From Shewanella profunda (GTDB lineage Bacteria > Pseudomonadota > Gammaproteobacteria > Enterobacterales > Shewanellaceae): DNA of 64,000 nucleotides. This document shows positions 9,213 through 18,672 of this stretch, piece by piece. The position numbers and the translations under genes are program-made. Within the stretch, counting starts at the first letter, position 1. Each line of letters opens with the position of its first letter. The notes beneath the pieces are model-generated. The model was not told the DNA's origin. It saw only the letters and a program-made list of their open reading frames with translations, and ran no database searches. The DNA lies in NCBI RefSeq assembly GCF_023283765.1, contig NZ_JAKILG010000022.1, positions 1 through 64,000 on the forward strand, in the 5' to 3' direction.

Positions 9213-9824
9213 TTATTCAAGGCGCAGGTGTTCAGCGATCCGACTGTAGATCAGCATCATTTCCGCCAGCGATCCCACTTGCATGCCTTTCATCAAGTTG
9301 GCGCGGTGGATCTCAACCGTGCGCATAGCAATACAGAGACTATCGGCGATCTCTTGGTTCTTCAGGCCTTGGGCAATCAGATTGAGTATTTCTCGCTCCC
9401 TTGGCGTGAGTGCTTGATAAGTCGCAAGATACTGATTATCTTGATGATGTACTTTAGCATATTCCAGTGATTTAACTACGGCATCAGCTAACTTAGCGCC
9501 ATCGGCGGGCTTTTGGAAAAAATCCACAGCGCCTAATTTGAATGCGTCTACCGCCATTGGCACATCACCATGACCAGTGAGATAAATCACAGCTAACGGA
9601 CTATTTTTTGCTACTAATTCAAGATGTAACTGCGGACCGCTCAAACCCGGCATACGCACATCAACCAGCACACAACCCGGCAGCGTTAAGTCCACTCCGG
9701 TAAAAAAGGCTTCGGCGCTATCAAAGTCAGTGATCTTAAGGCCATAACTTTCAAGCATAAAACGCAAGGAGCGACGCACTGAGTCATCGTCATCGATTAA
9801 ATACACGGGTAACTCAAGACTCAT
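9213..9824 (-). CDS. ttrR: Tetrathionate response regulator TtrR (FixJ family)
   Basis: A 203-residue two-domain regulator. The receiver domain (about 5-120) has the acidic pocket D11-D14, phospho-acceptor Asp55 in VLVDVRMPG, and the conserved Lys in FFQKPAD. A LuxR-type helix-turn-helix follows (LTPREREIL at about 139 through TVEIHRANL). It would be phosphorylated by TtrS and activate ttrBCA when tetrathionate is present. It lies 59 bases after ttrS on the same strand and is probably co-transcribed. TtrSR pairs from Shewanella have been studied as tetrathionate sensors. The assignment rests on FixJ architecture and the adjacent ttrS and ttrBCA. Confidence 0.92.
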   Translation of the reverse strand: MSLELPVYLIDDDDSVRRSLRFMLESYGLKITDFDSAEAFFTGVDLTLPGCVLVDVRMPGLSGPQLHLELVAKNSPLAVIYLTGHGDVPMAVDAFKLGAVDFFQKPADGAKLADAVVKSLEYAKVHHQDNQYLATYQALTPREREILNLIAQGLKNQEIADSLCIAMRTVEIHRANLMKGMQVGSLAEMMLIYSRIAEHLRLE

Positions 9825-9883
9825 CAGTATGCTCCATCGGGTTTATTGGCTATCAAGTTTATGACCTATCGGTCTTATACAGT

Positions 9884-11884
9884 TTAGGATTTACGCGGTA
9901 TAGCAATCTGCGCTTGGCAACCGCCGCCTATGGCGCTTTCAAGATTGAAAGTTCCGCCATGGCTCTCGGCAATATCACGGCAAATCACTAAGCCTAAACC
10001 TAATCCTTCTGATTTAGTGGAGTAAAATGCTTGCATCAGCAGGCTAGCTTCTTCAGTTAAACCCGTACCGTTGTCGGTGATTGTCAGCAAGGTTTTGTGT
10101 TCTTGATAGCGTAGATCGATATCGATCGAGGGACTGTAGGATTTGCTATCGTCCCTCGGATTAGCCTCACTGGCACTTTGCTCTAACGCTTGCCGTTGAA
10201 TACAGGCATCGGCAGCATTTTTCAACAGATTGAGCAATAATTGCTGCATGCCCACCTCATCGAGTGGCTGCAAATAAGCTTCACCACTCACATTTACGGC
10301 AAGGTTTATCTGATGCTGTTCAAACTCATAGGCAAGCAGTGGCACAGTATCATTAACGAGTTCATGTAGGTACAAGGGTTGTTTCGATACGGGACGCTTC
10401 TTCAATAAATTACGTAGACGACTGATAATACTGTCAGCCCGCGTCACTTCCTGCTGGATAAGCGCCAACACAGATTGCAGTTCCTCAGGGCTAGTTCCTC
10501 GCTGTAATCGCACTTCGGCACCGTGACAATAATGACCAATCGCCGCCAAAGGTTGATTCAGTTCATGGGAGAGACTCGCGCCAAGCTCGCCCGCAATAGC
10601 AATACGCTGGGCATGTTCCAGTAACGCGCGGTTTTCATTGAGCTGGCGCTGAGTGCTAATCAACTCACGGCCGCGGCGGCTAAAGCGGTATTCAAGCCAG
10701 AAATGATACACATTGAGTAAAACCAAAATCCCCAAAACAAGCCAAGCCCATTGTTGATGTAACTTGACCCACTGCCACGCCCTTTGCCACCATGGCGCCT
10801 GCAGGGGATGCATGTTGAGATCTTTAAGCAGTTGATCGATAGCGAGTTGGCTAACCGCGGTTGTCCATCCCACAGAATCGGCAGCTTTAGCAGCGGGATG
10901 ACCTTCGGGAAGTGCAAGTAACGCTTGCGTCACACTCTTCGCTAATGGCTGGGATGCGCGACTAGTCTTAGCCATAGACCAGTTAGGGTATAAACGGGTT
11001 GACACTTGGCAATCAAACCCCTTTGGAGCTTGATTATCGAGTACTCGATGACGTTCAATGTTAATCAAACCCTCAGTCTGCATTTGTTCAAGCTGGCAAA
11101 CAGGTACTACCGCAGCATCCAGCTGTTGCTTTAAATCTGTGGCAGTTTTGTTGTCATCTAACCGATAAATCAAGTTATCTAGCGGAAAGCCTAAAGGAAT
11201 TATTTCACCCACAAACCTAGGTAAATCTATACCCTTTAGCTGAGCCTCATACACTAAGGTAAGATAACCACCGAAGGCATTTTTCGACACGATCCCAAGG
11301 CGACGCCCCTTGAGATCATTTAAGGTGTGATAGGGCGAATCGGCGCGCACCACCAGCGCTGAGCCCACTTGCATCGCCGCGCCATTATTTAACGGGCTAC
11401 GCAGGGTCGCAACCCAAGAGAGGGAATATTGCCGCGCCAATAACACGGATTGGCCCGGATTAGTGATCACAAAATCGAGCCCTTGAGTTTCAACGCCCTT
11501 GGCTAACTCATCGAGGGAGAGAGGATGTAGCCTAAAGTAACTGTTGGGGATTTGGGTTTCGAGCCAGCCCATCAAAGGTTGCCAGCGGTTGATAGTCGCC
11601 TTATAACCGCGTATGGCTAACACGCCCACATCAATAACCTGATTACTAGGTTCTTCGACGACTGATTTAGCTAATGCCGTTTGAGCAACTAAAACCGAGT
11701 TTGGGGTATTTTCCAAAGACTGTGCCGTAGATAGTTTAGGTAAACCTAGTAAGCAAACTAAAGAAGCTATTAGCCATAGACTTTTCGCAGATACAGCCCA
11801 ACCAACTAAGGGTTCCATTTTCTCAAATCGCTTGAAGTACAATCCGTTATCCCCTCGCCTGAAAATCAACAAACTGAAAGCCAT
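9884..11884 (-). CDS. ttrS: Tetrathionate sensor histidine kinase TtrS
   Basis: A 666-residue membrane sensor. A signal or membrane segment lies at about 36-56, followed by a PhnD-like periplasmic binding domain (about 82-350). A transmembrane helix (about 378-396) precedes the kinase core. His440 lies in the H-box (SLSHELNQPLA), with an N-box LLNLLKNAADAC and glycine boxes ITDNGTGL and GLGLGLVI. The periplasmic domain contains two cysteines, C263 and C291, which could interact with the S-S bonds of tetrathionate; that is my inference. The annotated start may be too early. The ATG at 11818 puts a short charged stretch directly before the signal segment. It is divergent from ttrBCA across 186 bases. 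Confidence 0.9.
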   Translation of the reverse strand: MAFSLLIFRRGDNGLYFKRFEKMEPLVGWAVSAKSLWLIASLVCLLGLPKLSTAQSLENTPNSVLVAQTALAKSVVEEPSNQVIDVGVLAIRGYKATINRWQPLMGWLETQIPNSYFRLHPLSLDELAKGVETQGLDFVITNPGQSVLLARQYSLSWVATLRSPLNNGAAMQVGSALVVRADSPYHTLNDLKGRRLGIVSKNAFGGYLTLVYEAQLKGIDLPRFVGEIIPLGFPLDNLIYRLDDNKTATDLKQQLDAAVVPVCQLEQMQTEGLINIERHRVLDNQAPKGFDCQVSTRLYPNWSMAKTSRASQPLAKSVTQALLALPEGHPAAKAADSVGWTTAVSQLAIDQLLKDLNMHPLQAPWWQRAWQWVKLHQQWAWLVLGILVLLNVYHFWLEYRFSRRGRELISTQRQLNENRALLEHAQRIAIAGELGASLSHELNQPLAAIGHYCHGAEVRLQRGTSPEELQSVLALIQQEVTRADSIISRLRNLLKKRPVSKQPLYLHELVNDTVPLLAYEFEQHQINLAVNVSGEAYLQPLDEVGMQQLLLNLLKNAADACIQRQALEQSASEANPRDDSKSYSPSIDIDLRYQEHKTLLTITDNGTGLTEEASLLMQAFYSTKSEGLGLGLVICRDIAESHGGTFNLESAIGGGCQAQIAIPRKS

Positions 11885-11916
11885 AATGTATTGAGGGACA
11901 TTCTAACGGATATTTA

Positions 11917-11930
11917 TTGCGCTAGATCAA
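11917..11930. promoter_or_regulatory. FNR/CRP-like site in the ttrS-ttrB control region
   Basis: TTGCGCTAGATCAA closely resembles the FNR consensus TTGAT-N4-ATCAA: one half-site is perfect and the other has two mismatches. It sits about 33 bases upstream of ttrS and about 140 bases upstream of ttrB. Anaerobic control of ttr by FNR is known in Salmonella. In Shewanella either EtrA or CRP could bind here. Confidence 0.5.
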
Positions 11931-11942
11931 ACCCATACTCAA

Positions 11943-11960
11943 TATGTGGAAAACCACTAT
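11943..11960. promoter_or_regulatory. Palindrome, candidate TtrR operator
   Basis: GTGG-AAAA-CCAC (11946-11957) with partly symmetric TA-rich flanks lies in the divergent ttrS/ttrB region, about 114 bases before ttrB. That position fits an activator site for a FixJ-type regulator. No TtrR consensus was available to compare, so this is inference. Confidence 0.35.
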
Positions 11961-12070
11961 AGTTTTGCCGCCTCCCCTTTACCAGAATGCCCGCATACCT
12001 AGCCCATCAACCTTACGCATTGGGTGTATGAGCCTGTTGTTAGCTATCTGCAAGAGTGAAGGAAATCCGT

Positions 12071-12853
12071 ATGGACAAGAGTAAACGTCAGTTTCTCGGC
12101 AAAATGGCCAGTGTCAGCGTTGGCGCCGCACTGATCCCTGTCGTGCAAGTGTATGCGCAGGATGATAAACGCAGCCCTCAAATGCACAGTGCCAGCGAAG
12201 GCCAAGTGGGTAAACGTTACGGCATGGTGATTGACTTGCGTCGCTGTGTTGGCTGCCAAGCCTGTACTGTGGCTTGCACTATCGAGAATCAACCGCCCCT
12301 AGGACAATTTCGCACCACAGTGCAACAGTACGAAGTCTCGCAGCAGGAGGATACCACTCCGCCAGCGTTTTTAATGTTGCCAAGACTTTGTAATCACTGT
12401 GAAAAACCGCCCTGTATCCCCGTTTGTCCTACGGGTGCGACCTTCCAACGCAAGGACGGCATAGTGGTCGTCAACAATGAGTGGTGCGTTGGCTGTGGCT
12501 ACTGTGTACAAGCCTGCCCCTACGATGCGCGCTTTATCAACCACGACACCAATACCGCCGACAAATGTACCTTCTGCGCCCACAGATTGGATGCAGGATT
12601 ACTGCCCGCCTGTGTCGAGACCTGCGTAGGAGAAGCCCGTGTGATTGGCGATCTTAATGATCCTAACAGCCAGATAAGTCAGTTACTCGCCACCAACAAA
12701 ACCGATATCAAGGTGCTAAAACCAACAGCAAACACTGCGCCGCGGGTGTTCTACATCGGCATGAGCAGCGCTTTTGAGCACAGGATCAGCGGCCAAGCCC
12801 CCGTTAGAACCTTACTTACCGATACTGGCGAGGAGATCCACCATGGTCATTAA
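12071..12853 (+). CDS. ttrB: Tetrathionate reductase iron-sulfur subunit TtrB
   Basis: A 260-residue ferredoxin-like electron carrier that passes electrons from membrane TtrC to catalytic TtrA on the periplasmic side. Four Cys clusters are visible: CVGCQACTVAC, CNHCEKPPCIPVC, CVGCGYCVQAC and CTFCAHRLDAG...CVETC, which would hold four [4Fe-4S] centres. The N-terminus is a Tat signal with KRQFLGK, that is Lys-Arg instead of twin Arg. The same exception is documented for Salmonella TtrB. An in-frame upstream start at 12056 exists, but GAAGGAAA before the ATG at 12071, plus the compact Tat n-region, decide the start. It overlaps ttrC by 11 bases. Confidence 0.94.
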   Translation: MDKSKRQFLGKMASVSVGAALIPVVQVYAQDDKRSPQMHSASEGQVGKRYGMVIDLRRCVGCQACTVACTIENQPPLGQFRTTVQQYEVSQQEDTTPPAFLMLPRLCNHCEKPPCIPVCPTGATFQRKDGIVVVNNEWCVGCGYCVQACPYDARFINHDTNTADKCTFCAHRLDAGLLPACVETCVGEARVIGDLNDPNSQISQLLATNKTDIKVLKPTANTAPRVFYIGMSSAFEHRISGQAPVRTLLTDTGEEIHHGH

Positions 12854-13925
12854 AGAAATCTTTACCCCAGATATCGCCATTACTTGGCTACCTTGGGCAG
12901 TGCAATACTTTTTTATGATGGGGCTCGCCTACGCCAGCGTATGGGTAGCGACAATACATTTGTTTAGCCAACCCAAACCCGATGACAGATTGCTGAAGCT
13001 CTGCGCCTGTTTAATGTTGACCGCAGGCATAGTCGCGCCTATTGCCTTACTCGCCGATTTACACCAACCGCTGCGGGCTTGGCATTTTTATGCGCAAGTT
13101 CGCCCGGATTCTTGGATGTGGTATGGCGCCTTTTTACTGCCGGTATTCTCGGGCACCAGCGCAGTGTTTGCTTGGCTGCTACTGCGTCAATATCTGCCTA
13201 AGCACACCACGAATCAAGACTCAGATTGGGTGAATAAAATAGGCCAATTACTGAGATTCGGTGATTGGGATAGTGACAAATTCATCAAGCCAATCGCGAT
13301 TATCACGGCCCTGAGTGCCTGCAGTATCGCCCTCTACACTGGCATGGAAACCATGGCCATTAAGGCGCGGCCACTGTGGCATACCTATTGGCTGCCACCT
13401 TTGATGGCAATGAGCGCCCTGCTCGCCGCCTGCGGCACTTTGGTGGTACTGAATCGACTATTAACGGGCTACCAACAGCGCACCCAAGACAGCCTATTAC
13501 TCTGGGTAAGAGCGAGTTTTGGTCTATTCGCCCTATGCCTTATCGGCTGGGCGTTATTCGATAAGGGCTCGGCCCCCGAAGCCGCATTATTGCTTGAAAC
13601 CAGCCCAAGCTGGCAACTTGCTGCAATTTGGGTACTGGTCACACTCGCCGTGCTGGCACTGATGCTCGCCATTCGTCACTTACCCAATGTGGCAATGCTA
13701 ATCGTCAGCCTCACGGCCATTCACCTTGCGTGGGGATTTCGCTGGATAGTGCTAATCCAAGCGCAAACCGATCCTAAATACGGCGCGGGGACTTATCTCT
13801 ATCAACTGCCTTGGGGACCCGAAGGGCTATTAGGCATAGCTGGTACCTTCGGCCTCTGGTTAACATTAATGGCGCTGGTCTCCGAACTTATTCGCCACAC
13901 GCCTGCGGCAAAACTTGCTCGCTGA
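12843..13925 (+). CDS. ttrC: Tetrathionate reductase membrane subunit TtrC (NrfD/PsrC family)
   Basis: A 360-residue polytopic inner-membrane protein with eight to nine hydrophobic helices, of the NrfD type that oxidises quinol and feeds TtrB. The start is the ATG at 12843, inside the last codons of ttrB and preceded by GAGGAG at the right spacing. An upstream in-frame start at 12774 would lie deep within ttrB and is not used here. The helix-rich sequence with PWAVQYFFMMGLAYAS at the N-terminus and a late QLPWGPEGLLG segment agrees with the family. The ttrB-ttrC-ttrA gene order is as in Salmonella. Confidence 0.92.
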   Translation: MVIKEIFTPDIAITWLPWAVQYFFMMGLAYASVWVATIHLFSQPKPDDRLLKLCACLMLTAGIVAPIALLADLHQPLRAWHFYAQVRPDSWMWYGAFLLPVFSGTSAVFAWLLLRQYLPKHTTNQDSDWVNKIGQLLRFGDWDSDKFIKPIAIITALSACSIALYTGMETMAIKARPLWHTYWLPPLMAMSALLAACGTLVVLNRLLTGYQQRTQDSLLLWVRASFGLFALCLIGWALFDKGSAPEAALLLETSPSWQLAAIWVLVTLAVLALMLAIRHLPNVAMLIVSLTAIHLAWGFRWIVLIQAQTDPKYGAGTYLYQLPWGPEGLLGIAGTFGLWLTLMALVSELIRHTPAAKLAR

Positions 13926-13960
13926 GCACCCAATTAGTTTACAGAATTAAGGAGTCCATC

Positions 13961-16900
13961 ATGGATAAGAGTAAACGTCGTTTTATCAAAGGGGCCGCTG
14001 TAACGGGTGGTGTGGGATTGTTTGCCGCGGGTTATAGCCATACATTAGCGCAAATAGGTAAAGGTGTCGTCAATGGTACTTCAGGAAAATCGACCCAAGA
14101 TCCGCTGCATGGCAATTCCTTAGCACCTGAATACAAAGTCGATTTACAGTCAGGCCAGTTAATCAGCAATGACGATCAACGCATCGCCAATACTATGTGC
14201 TTAGGTTGCTGGACCAAATGCGGCGTGCGCGCTCGTATCGATCAAAAAACCGATAAGATCATCCGTATCAGCGGTAATCCTTATCATCCGTTGTCATCGC
14301 GGGAACATATCGATTTTGATACACCGATCAAAACCGCCTTTGTTGGGCTTAGCGCCTTTCAAGAACAGGGTCTGCAGGGGCGTTCCACCGCCTGCGCCCG
14401 CGGTAATGCCATGCTAGAACAATTAGATAGTCCACATCGCATCACCCAATGTCTTAAACGCGTGGGTAAGCGCGGCAGCGGCCAATGGCAGAGCATTAGC
14501 TTTGAGCAATTGCTGAATGAAGTCGTCGAAGGTGGTGATTTATTTGGTGAGGGCCAAGTCGAAGGGCTAAGAGCGATTCGTGATATCGCCACACCGCTCG
14601 ATGCCAATAACCCAGAATATGGCCCTAAAGCCAACCAGTTACTGGTCTCGAATGCCTCCGATGAAGGCCGCGATGCCATTATCAAACGCTTTACCTTCAA
14701 CAGTTTTGGCACCCGAAACTTTGCCAACCACGGCGCTTACTGTGGCTTTACCTACCGCGCCGGAGCAGGCGCTTTATTGGATGATTTGAAAAAATACGCC
14801 CACTTGAAACCCGATTGGGATCATAGCGAATTTTTACTCTTTATCGGTACCTCGCCGCAGCAATCGGGCAATCCCTTTAAACGCCAAGCAAGACAATTGG
14901 CTAACGCGCGGGTGAATAACACCAATTTCAGCTATGTGGTGGTGTCGCCCATGCTGCCCAATACTTCGAATCAACCTTGTGCGGGTAACAATACTTGGCT
15001 GCCGATCCGCCCCGCCACCGACTCGGCCCTCGCCATGGGCATGTTGCGCTGGATTATTGATAACCAGCGCTATGCCGCCGATTTTTTGAGTGCACCCAAT
15101 GTCGATGCAGCAAAAGCATCAGGTTACCGTGGTTTTAGTAACGCAGGCTTCTTGATCGTCAGCGAACCTACCCATCCAAGATATGGCCAATATCTCTTTG
15201 CCAGCGATCTTGGCTTACCTTTCGACGGCAAAGCCTACGGCGAGCAAGACTCGCAGTTGGTTGTCGATGCCGCGAGTGGCAAGATAGTTTTGGCTAGCCA
15301 AAGCCTGAAAGCCAAGCTCGACGTTGACCAAAGCGTCGACACACCTAAGGGAGTGATTGCGGTTAAATCTAGCTTCCAACTCTTAAGCGAAGCGGCACGT
15401 AGCGTTGAAATGGCACACTATGCCAAGGAGTGCGATATCAGCGAGGCGCAGATCATAGCCCTCGCGGATAAATTTACCAGCCATGGCACTAAGGCTGCGG
15501 TGATCTCCCACGGCGGCACGATGAGCGCCAATGGTTTCTATAGCGCGTGGGCAATCATGATGCTCAACGCCATGATAGGTAACATCAATTTAAAAGGTGG
15601 CGCATTAGCTTCCGGCGGTTCATTCCCCGCCTTTGGTAAAGGCCCAAGGTATAATCTGCAGGAGTTTGACGGCATGGTCGAACCTAAGGGCGTATTCCTA
15701 TCGCGCTCTAAATTCCCCTATGAGAAAACCTCAGAGTATCGCCGTAAAGTTGAAGCGGGCGAATCACCTTATCCAGCTAAAGAGCCTTGGTTTCCGATTT
15801 CATCGCCCTTGCTTGGCGAACATTTAACGGCGGCGGTGCACGGTTATCCCTATCGACTCAAAGCATGGATTAACCACATGGGCAATCCGATTTATGGTCA
15901 AGCGGGCCTAGGTGAAGCCATTGGTGAACAACTGAAAGATCCCAAAGTACTGCCACTGTTTATCAGTATCGACAGCTTTATTAACGAAACCTCGGCGCTA
16001 TCGGATTATATCGTGCCCGACACATTAACGTACGAGTCATGGGGTTGGAGCCCTGCGTGGCATGGGACTCTGACAAAGGAAACAACAGGTCGCTGGCCGA
16101 TTGTCGAACCAAGGGTCACAAAAATGGCCAGTGGCGATGTGGTGTGCATGGAGTCTTTCTTAAGCCAAGTGGCAATAAAACTGCAATTACCTGGTTTTGG
16201 CGAAAATGCCGTTAAGGCCGCCGATGGCAGCTTACATCCGTTAACGCGCGCAGCGGATTACTCCCTTTATGGTGCTGCCAACGTGGCCTATTTGGGCAAA
16301 GCCGTCGCCGATATCAATGCCGAGGACATGTATCTTAGCGGTGTAAGTCGCATTCAAGCCGAACTCAACGCCAGACTCAAGCCAGATGAAGTCAAAAAAG
16401 TCAGCTACTTATTTGCCCGCGGCGGCCGCTTTGAAAATATGAGCGGTGCACGGGATGAAGTGGGGAATCCAACCAAGGTTTGGCCAAAACCTATGATGCT
16501 GTGGAATCCCGAAGTAGGCAGTCGCCGTAACAGTCTCACAGGGGAATTTATGAGTGGCTGTCCGCGCTTATATCAACCCGCCCTAGCCAATGGCACACCG
16601 CTTCATAAGGCTTTTGACAAATCACAGTGGCCTTTGCTTATCAGTAGTTACAAGTCGCATACCATGAGTTCGATGAGCATTGGATCGGACCGTTTGCGCC
16701 AAGTACACCCTAATAATCCAGTACGGATAAATGAAAAAACGGCCGCACGTCTCGGGATCAACACTGGCGATACGGTGAAAATAAGCACGCCGAACGGTAG
16801 CGTTATTGCCTTAGTGGAATCTGTTGCCGGAGTTCATCCTGACTGCATAGCCATCGAACATGGTTATGGTCATAAAGAACTCGGCGCGCGGGACATAGTA

Positions 16901-17068
16901 ATCGACGACATTAAAATCGCCGCTAACCCACTGATCCGAGTAGGTATCAATATGAACGATTTGAATCTGTTCGATCCGAGTCGCCACGGCCGCTATCCAT
17001 TAGTAGATTGGGCAAGCGGCGCATCCGCAAGGCAAGGGCTACCCGCTAAAATAGAGAAAATTATATAA
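13961..17068 (+). CDS. ttrA: Tetrathionate reductase molybdopterin subunit TtrA
   Basis: A 1035-residue catalytic subunit of the DMSO reductase superfamily. It reduces tetrathionate to thiosulfate in the periplasm as terminal electron acceptor. The Tat signal has twin Arg (KRRFIKGAA, residues 5-13). The N-terminal [4Fe-4S] motif uses C80, C83 and C87 (MCLGCWTKC), with a fourth Cys in STACARGN. The molybdopterin-binding middle and C-terminal MGD domain (NPVRINEKTAARLGI onward) are present, and the length is normal for TtrA. The start at 13961 has AAGGAGT nine bases before it. Longer in-frame starts run back into ttrC and are rejected. No frameshift was seen. A terminator follows 20 bases after the stop. 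Confidence 0.94.
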   Translation: MDKSKRRFIKGAAVTGGVGLFAAGYSHTLAQIGKGVVNGTSGKSTQDPLHGNSLAPEYKVDLQSGQLISNDDQRIANTMCLGCWTKCGVRARIDQKTDKIIRISGNPYHPLSSREHIDFDTPIKTAFVGLSAFQEQGLQGRSTACARGNAMLEQLDSPHRITQCLKRVGKRGSGQWQSISFEQLLNEVVEGGDLFGEGQVEGLRAIRDIATPLDANNPEYGPKANQLLVSNASDEGRDAIIKRFTFNSFGTRNFANHGAYCGFTYRAGAGALLDDLKKYAHLKPDWDHSEFLLFIGTSPQQSGNPFKRQARQLANARVNNTNFSYVVVSPMLPNTSNQPCAGNNTWLPIRPATDSALAMGMLRWIIDNQRYAADFLSAPNVDAAKASGYRGFSNAGFLIVSEPTHPRYGQYLFASDLGLPFDGKAYGEQDSQLVVDAASGKIVLASQSLKAKLDVDQSVDTPKGVIAVKSSFQLLSEAARSVEMAHYAKECDISEAQIIALADKFTSHGTKAAVISHGGTMSANGFYSAWAIMMLNAMIGNINLKGGALASGGSFPAFGKGPRYNLQEFDGMVEPKGVFLSRSKFPYEKTSEYRRKVEAGESPYPAKEPWFPISSPLLGEHLTAAVHGYPYRLKAWINHMGNPIYGQAGLGEAIGEQLKDPKVLPLFISIDSFINETSALSDYIVPDTLTYESWGWSPAWHGTLTKETTGRWPIVEPRVTKMASGDVVCMESFLSQVAIKLQLPGFGENAVKAADGSLHPLTRAADYSLYGAANVAYLGKAVADINAEDMYLSGVSRIQAELNARLKPDEVKKVSYLFARGGRFENMSGARDEVGNPTKVWPKPMMLWNPEVGSRRNSLTGEFMSGCPRLYQPALANGTPLHKAFDKSQWPLLISSYKSHTMSSMSIGSDRLRQVHPNNPVRINEKTAARLGINTGDTVKISTPNGSVIALVESVAGVHPDCIAIEHGYGHKELGARDIVIDDIKIAANPLIRVGINMNDLNLFDPSRHGRYPLVDWASGASARQGLPAKIEKII

Positions 17069-17087
17069 CTCCCCTTTTACACCTTAC

Positions 17088-17112
17088 AAAGCTGCCACTT
17101 GGCAGCTTTTTC
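17088..17112 (+). terminator. Rho-independent terminator after ttrA
   Basis: AAAGCTGCC, 4-base loop, GGCAGCTTT followed by a T run, 20 bases after the ttrA stop. It ends the ttrBCA transcript. Confidence 0.85.
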
Positions 17113-17299
17113 TCATTCAGGGTTTATGACTTCACTTTATCCACACCTGATTTTTGTGATCTTATTCCCCACAATCCGAGTATAAGATCATTGTACAATT
17201 TTCACTACGCGCCAAAATCACAGCTATATTTATCAGTGCATTTAGTGCTATATCGCCCCCCATAAAACAGAAGTCGTTTTTGAATTGAGGAGTATCAAA

Positions 17300-18607
17300 G
17301 TGTTTAATTCATCATTACGTAAAAGCCTTGAAGAAAGTGAGGCGAAACTGTTGGAATCGGAATCTTTAGTTGATTCCATTGATAACAGTGTCGCCTCCGT
17401 AACGTTTTCACCCGAAGGTGAAATCCTAGATGCCAACCACCTGTTTTTAAATACGATGGGTTATTCACTTGTGGAGGTTGTGGGTCGAAGCCATAGAATA
17501 CTTTGTAAGCCTGAATATACGAACTCTCCCGCTTATCGTCAGTTTTGGGACAATTTGAAAGCAGGCCATCTGCAGGAAGGTAATTTCTGTCGCATCCATA
17601 AAAAGGGACATGAGGTATGGCTTAAGGCGACTTATTTCCCAATTAAACTGGATGGTAAAGTTATAAAAGTGATGAAGATTGCCGCCGATGTCACTAAAGA
17701 AAAGCTTCAACTCGATGATCAAGCAGCCATTTTCGATGCACTAAATAAGTCGCAGGCCATTATTGAGTTTACTCCTGAGGGTACCATTCTCAACGCCAAT
17801 AGTAATTTTTTACGGGTAATGGCGTACAGCAAAGAACAAGTCATAGGCAAACACCATCGCATTTTTTGCTTCGATAATTTCTATCAGCAACAACCGCATT
17901 TCTGGGAAGACCTTCAAAATGGGCAATTTAAGAGCGGTTTGTTTGAGCGTAAAAATGCCTATGGTCAAGCCGTCTGGCTAGAAGCTGCCTATAATCCCAT
18001 TCTTGATGAAAACGGTCATGTTAGAAAAATCATCAAATTTGCCAGTGATGTCAGTGCTCGGGTCCAACAAAACCAAGCCGTTCAAGAGGCAGCCAATATT
18101 GCCCTTACCACCTCACAGCAAACGCTAACTCAAGCCCAACAAGGGGTTAGATTACTGAATGCAACAGTTAATACCTCAAACGCCATTGCAGAGCAAACCA
18201 ATAAAACCACAGAGTCAATGGCAAAGCTCAATGAACAATCTCAGAATATTCAAGCCATTGTGGCAACAATCAGCTCAATTGCAGATCAAACTAATCTTTT
18301 GGCACTCAATGCTGCCATTGAGGCCGCTCGCGCTGGCGATCAAGGCCGAGGTTTTGCAGTAGTCGCCGATGAAGTGAGACAACTTGCTGCCCGTACCAGT
18401 AAATCAACCAGTGAAATCGCCGCCGTAGTCAGCAAAAATAGTCAATTAACGACGAGTGCAACAAGTATGATGAATGAGGTTGAGCGTATCGCCCAGGAAG
18501 GGAAGCTGCAGTTGGCAGAGGTGACATTAGTAATGGGGGAAATACGCAATGGGGCGGAAAATGTCTCGGCAACGGTTTCAAAGCTTTCCATTGACGATCA
18601 ACATTAA
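17300..18607 (+). CDS. Soluble PAS-PAS methyl-accepting chemotaxis protein
   Basis: A 435-residue chemoreceptor with no transmembrane segment. Two PAS domains (about 25-140 and 145-262) each carry the HRIxC and WLxA-Y-P signatures seen in Aer-like energy-taxis receptors. A compact signalling domain follows, with the invariant hairpin tip ([13 protein letters not shown], then [15 protein letters not shown]). It would modulate CheA/CheW from the cytoplasm, possibly sensing redox through a PAS-bound cofactor. GAGGAG at 17287-17292 sits seven bases before a GTG at 17300. That start is preferred over the TTG at 17285, which overlaps the ribosome-binding site. Its place after ttrA hints at a link to electron-acceptor taxis; that is inference. 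Confidence 0.87.
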   Translation: MFNSSLRKSLEESEAKLLESESLVDSIDNSVASVTFSPEGEILDANHLFLNTMGYSLVEVVGRSHRILCKPEYTNSPAYRQFWDNLKAGHLQEGNFCRIHKKGHEVWLKATYFPIKLDGKVIKVMKIAADVTKEKLQLDDQAAIFDALNKSQAIIEFTPEGTILNANSNFLRVMAYSKEQVIGKHHRIFCFDNFYQQQPHFWEDLQNGQFKSGLFERKNAYGQAVWLEAAYNPILDENGHVRKIIKFASDVSARVQQNQAVQEAANIALTTSQQTLTQAQQGVRLLNATVNTSNAIAEQTNKTTESMAKLNEQSQNIQAIVATISSIADQTNLLALNAAIEAARAGDQGRGFAVVADEVRQLAARTSKSTSEIAAVVSKNSQLTTSATSMMNEVERIAQEGKLQLAEVTLVMGEIRNGAENVSATVSKLSIDDQH

Positions 18608-18672
18608 TCCGCATTCATCACATGATTAGCGCGCTATACATGGAAGCATGGCGCTATACCTAAGACTTTCGA

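Noticed and set aside
12774-12842. Longer start for ttrC
   Set aside because: It would overlap ttrB by 80 bases; the ATG at 12843 has a strong ribosome-binding site.
13811-13960. Longer start for ttrA
   Set aside because: It lies inside ttrC and would bury the Tat signal 50 residues from the N-terminus.
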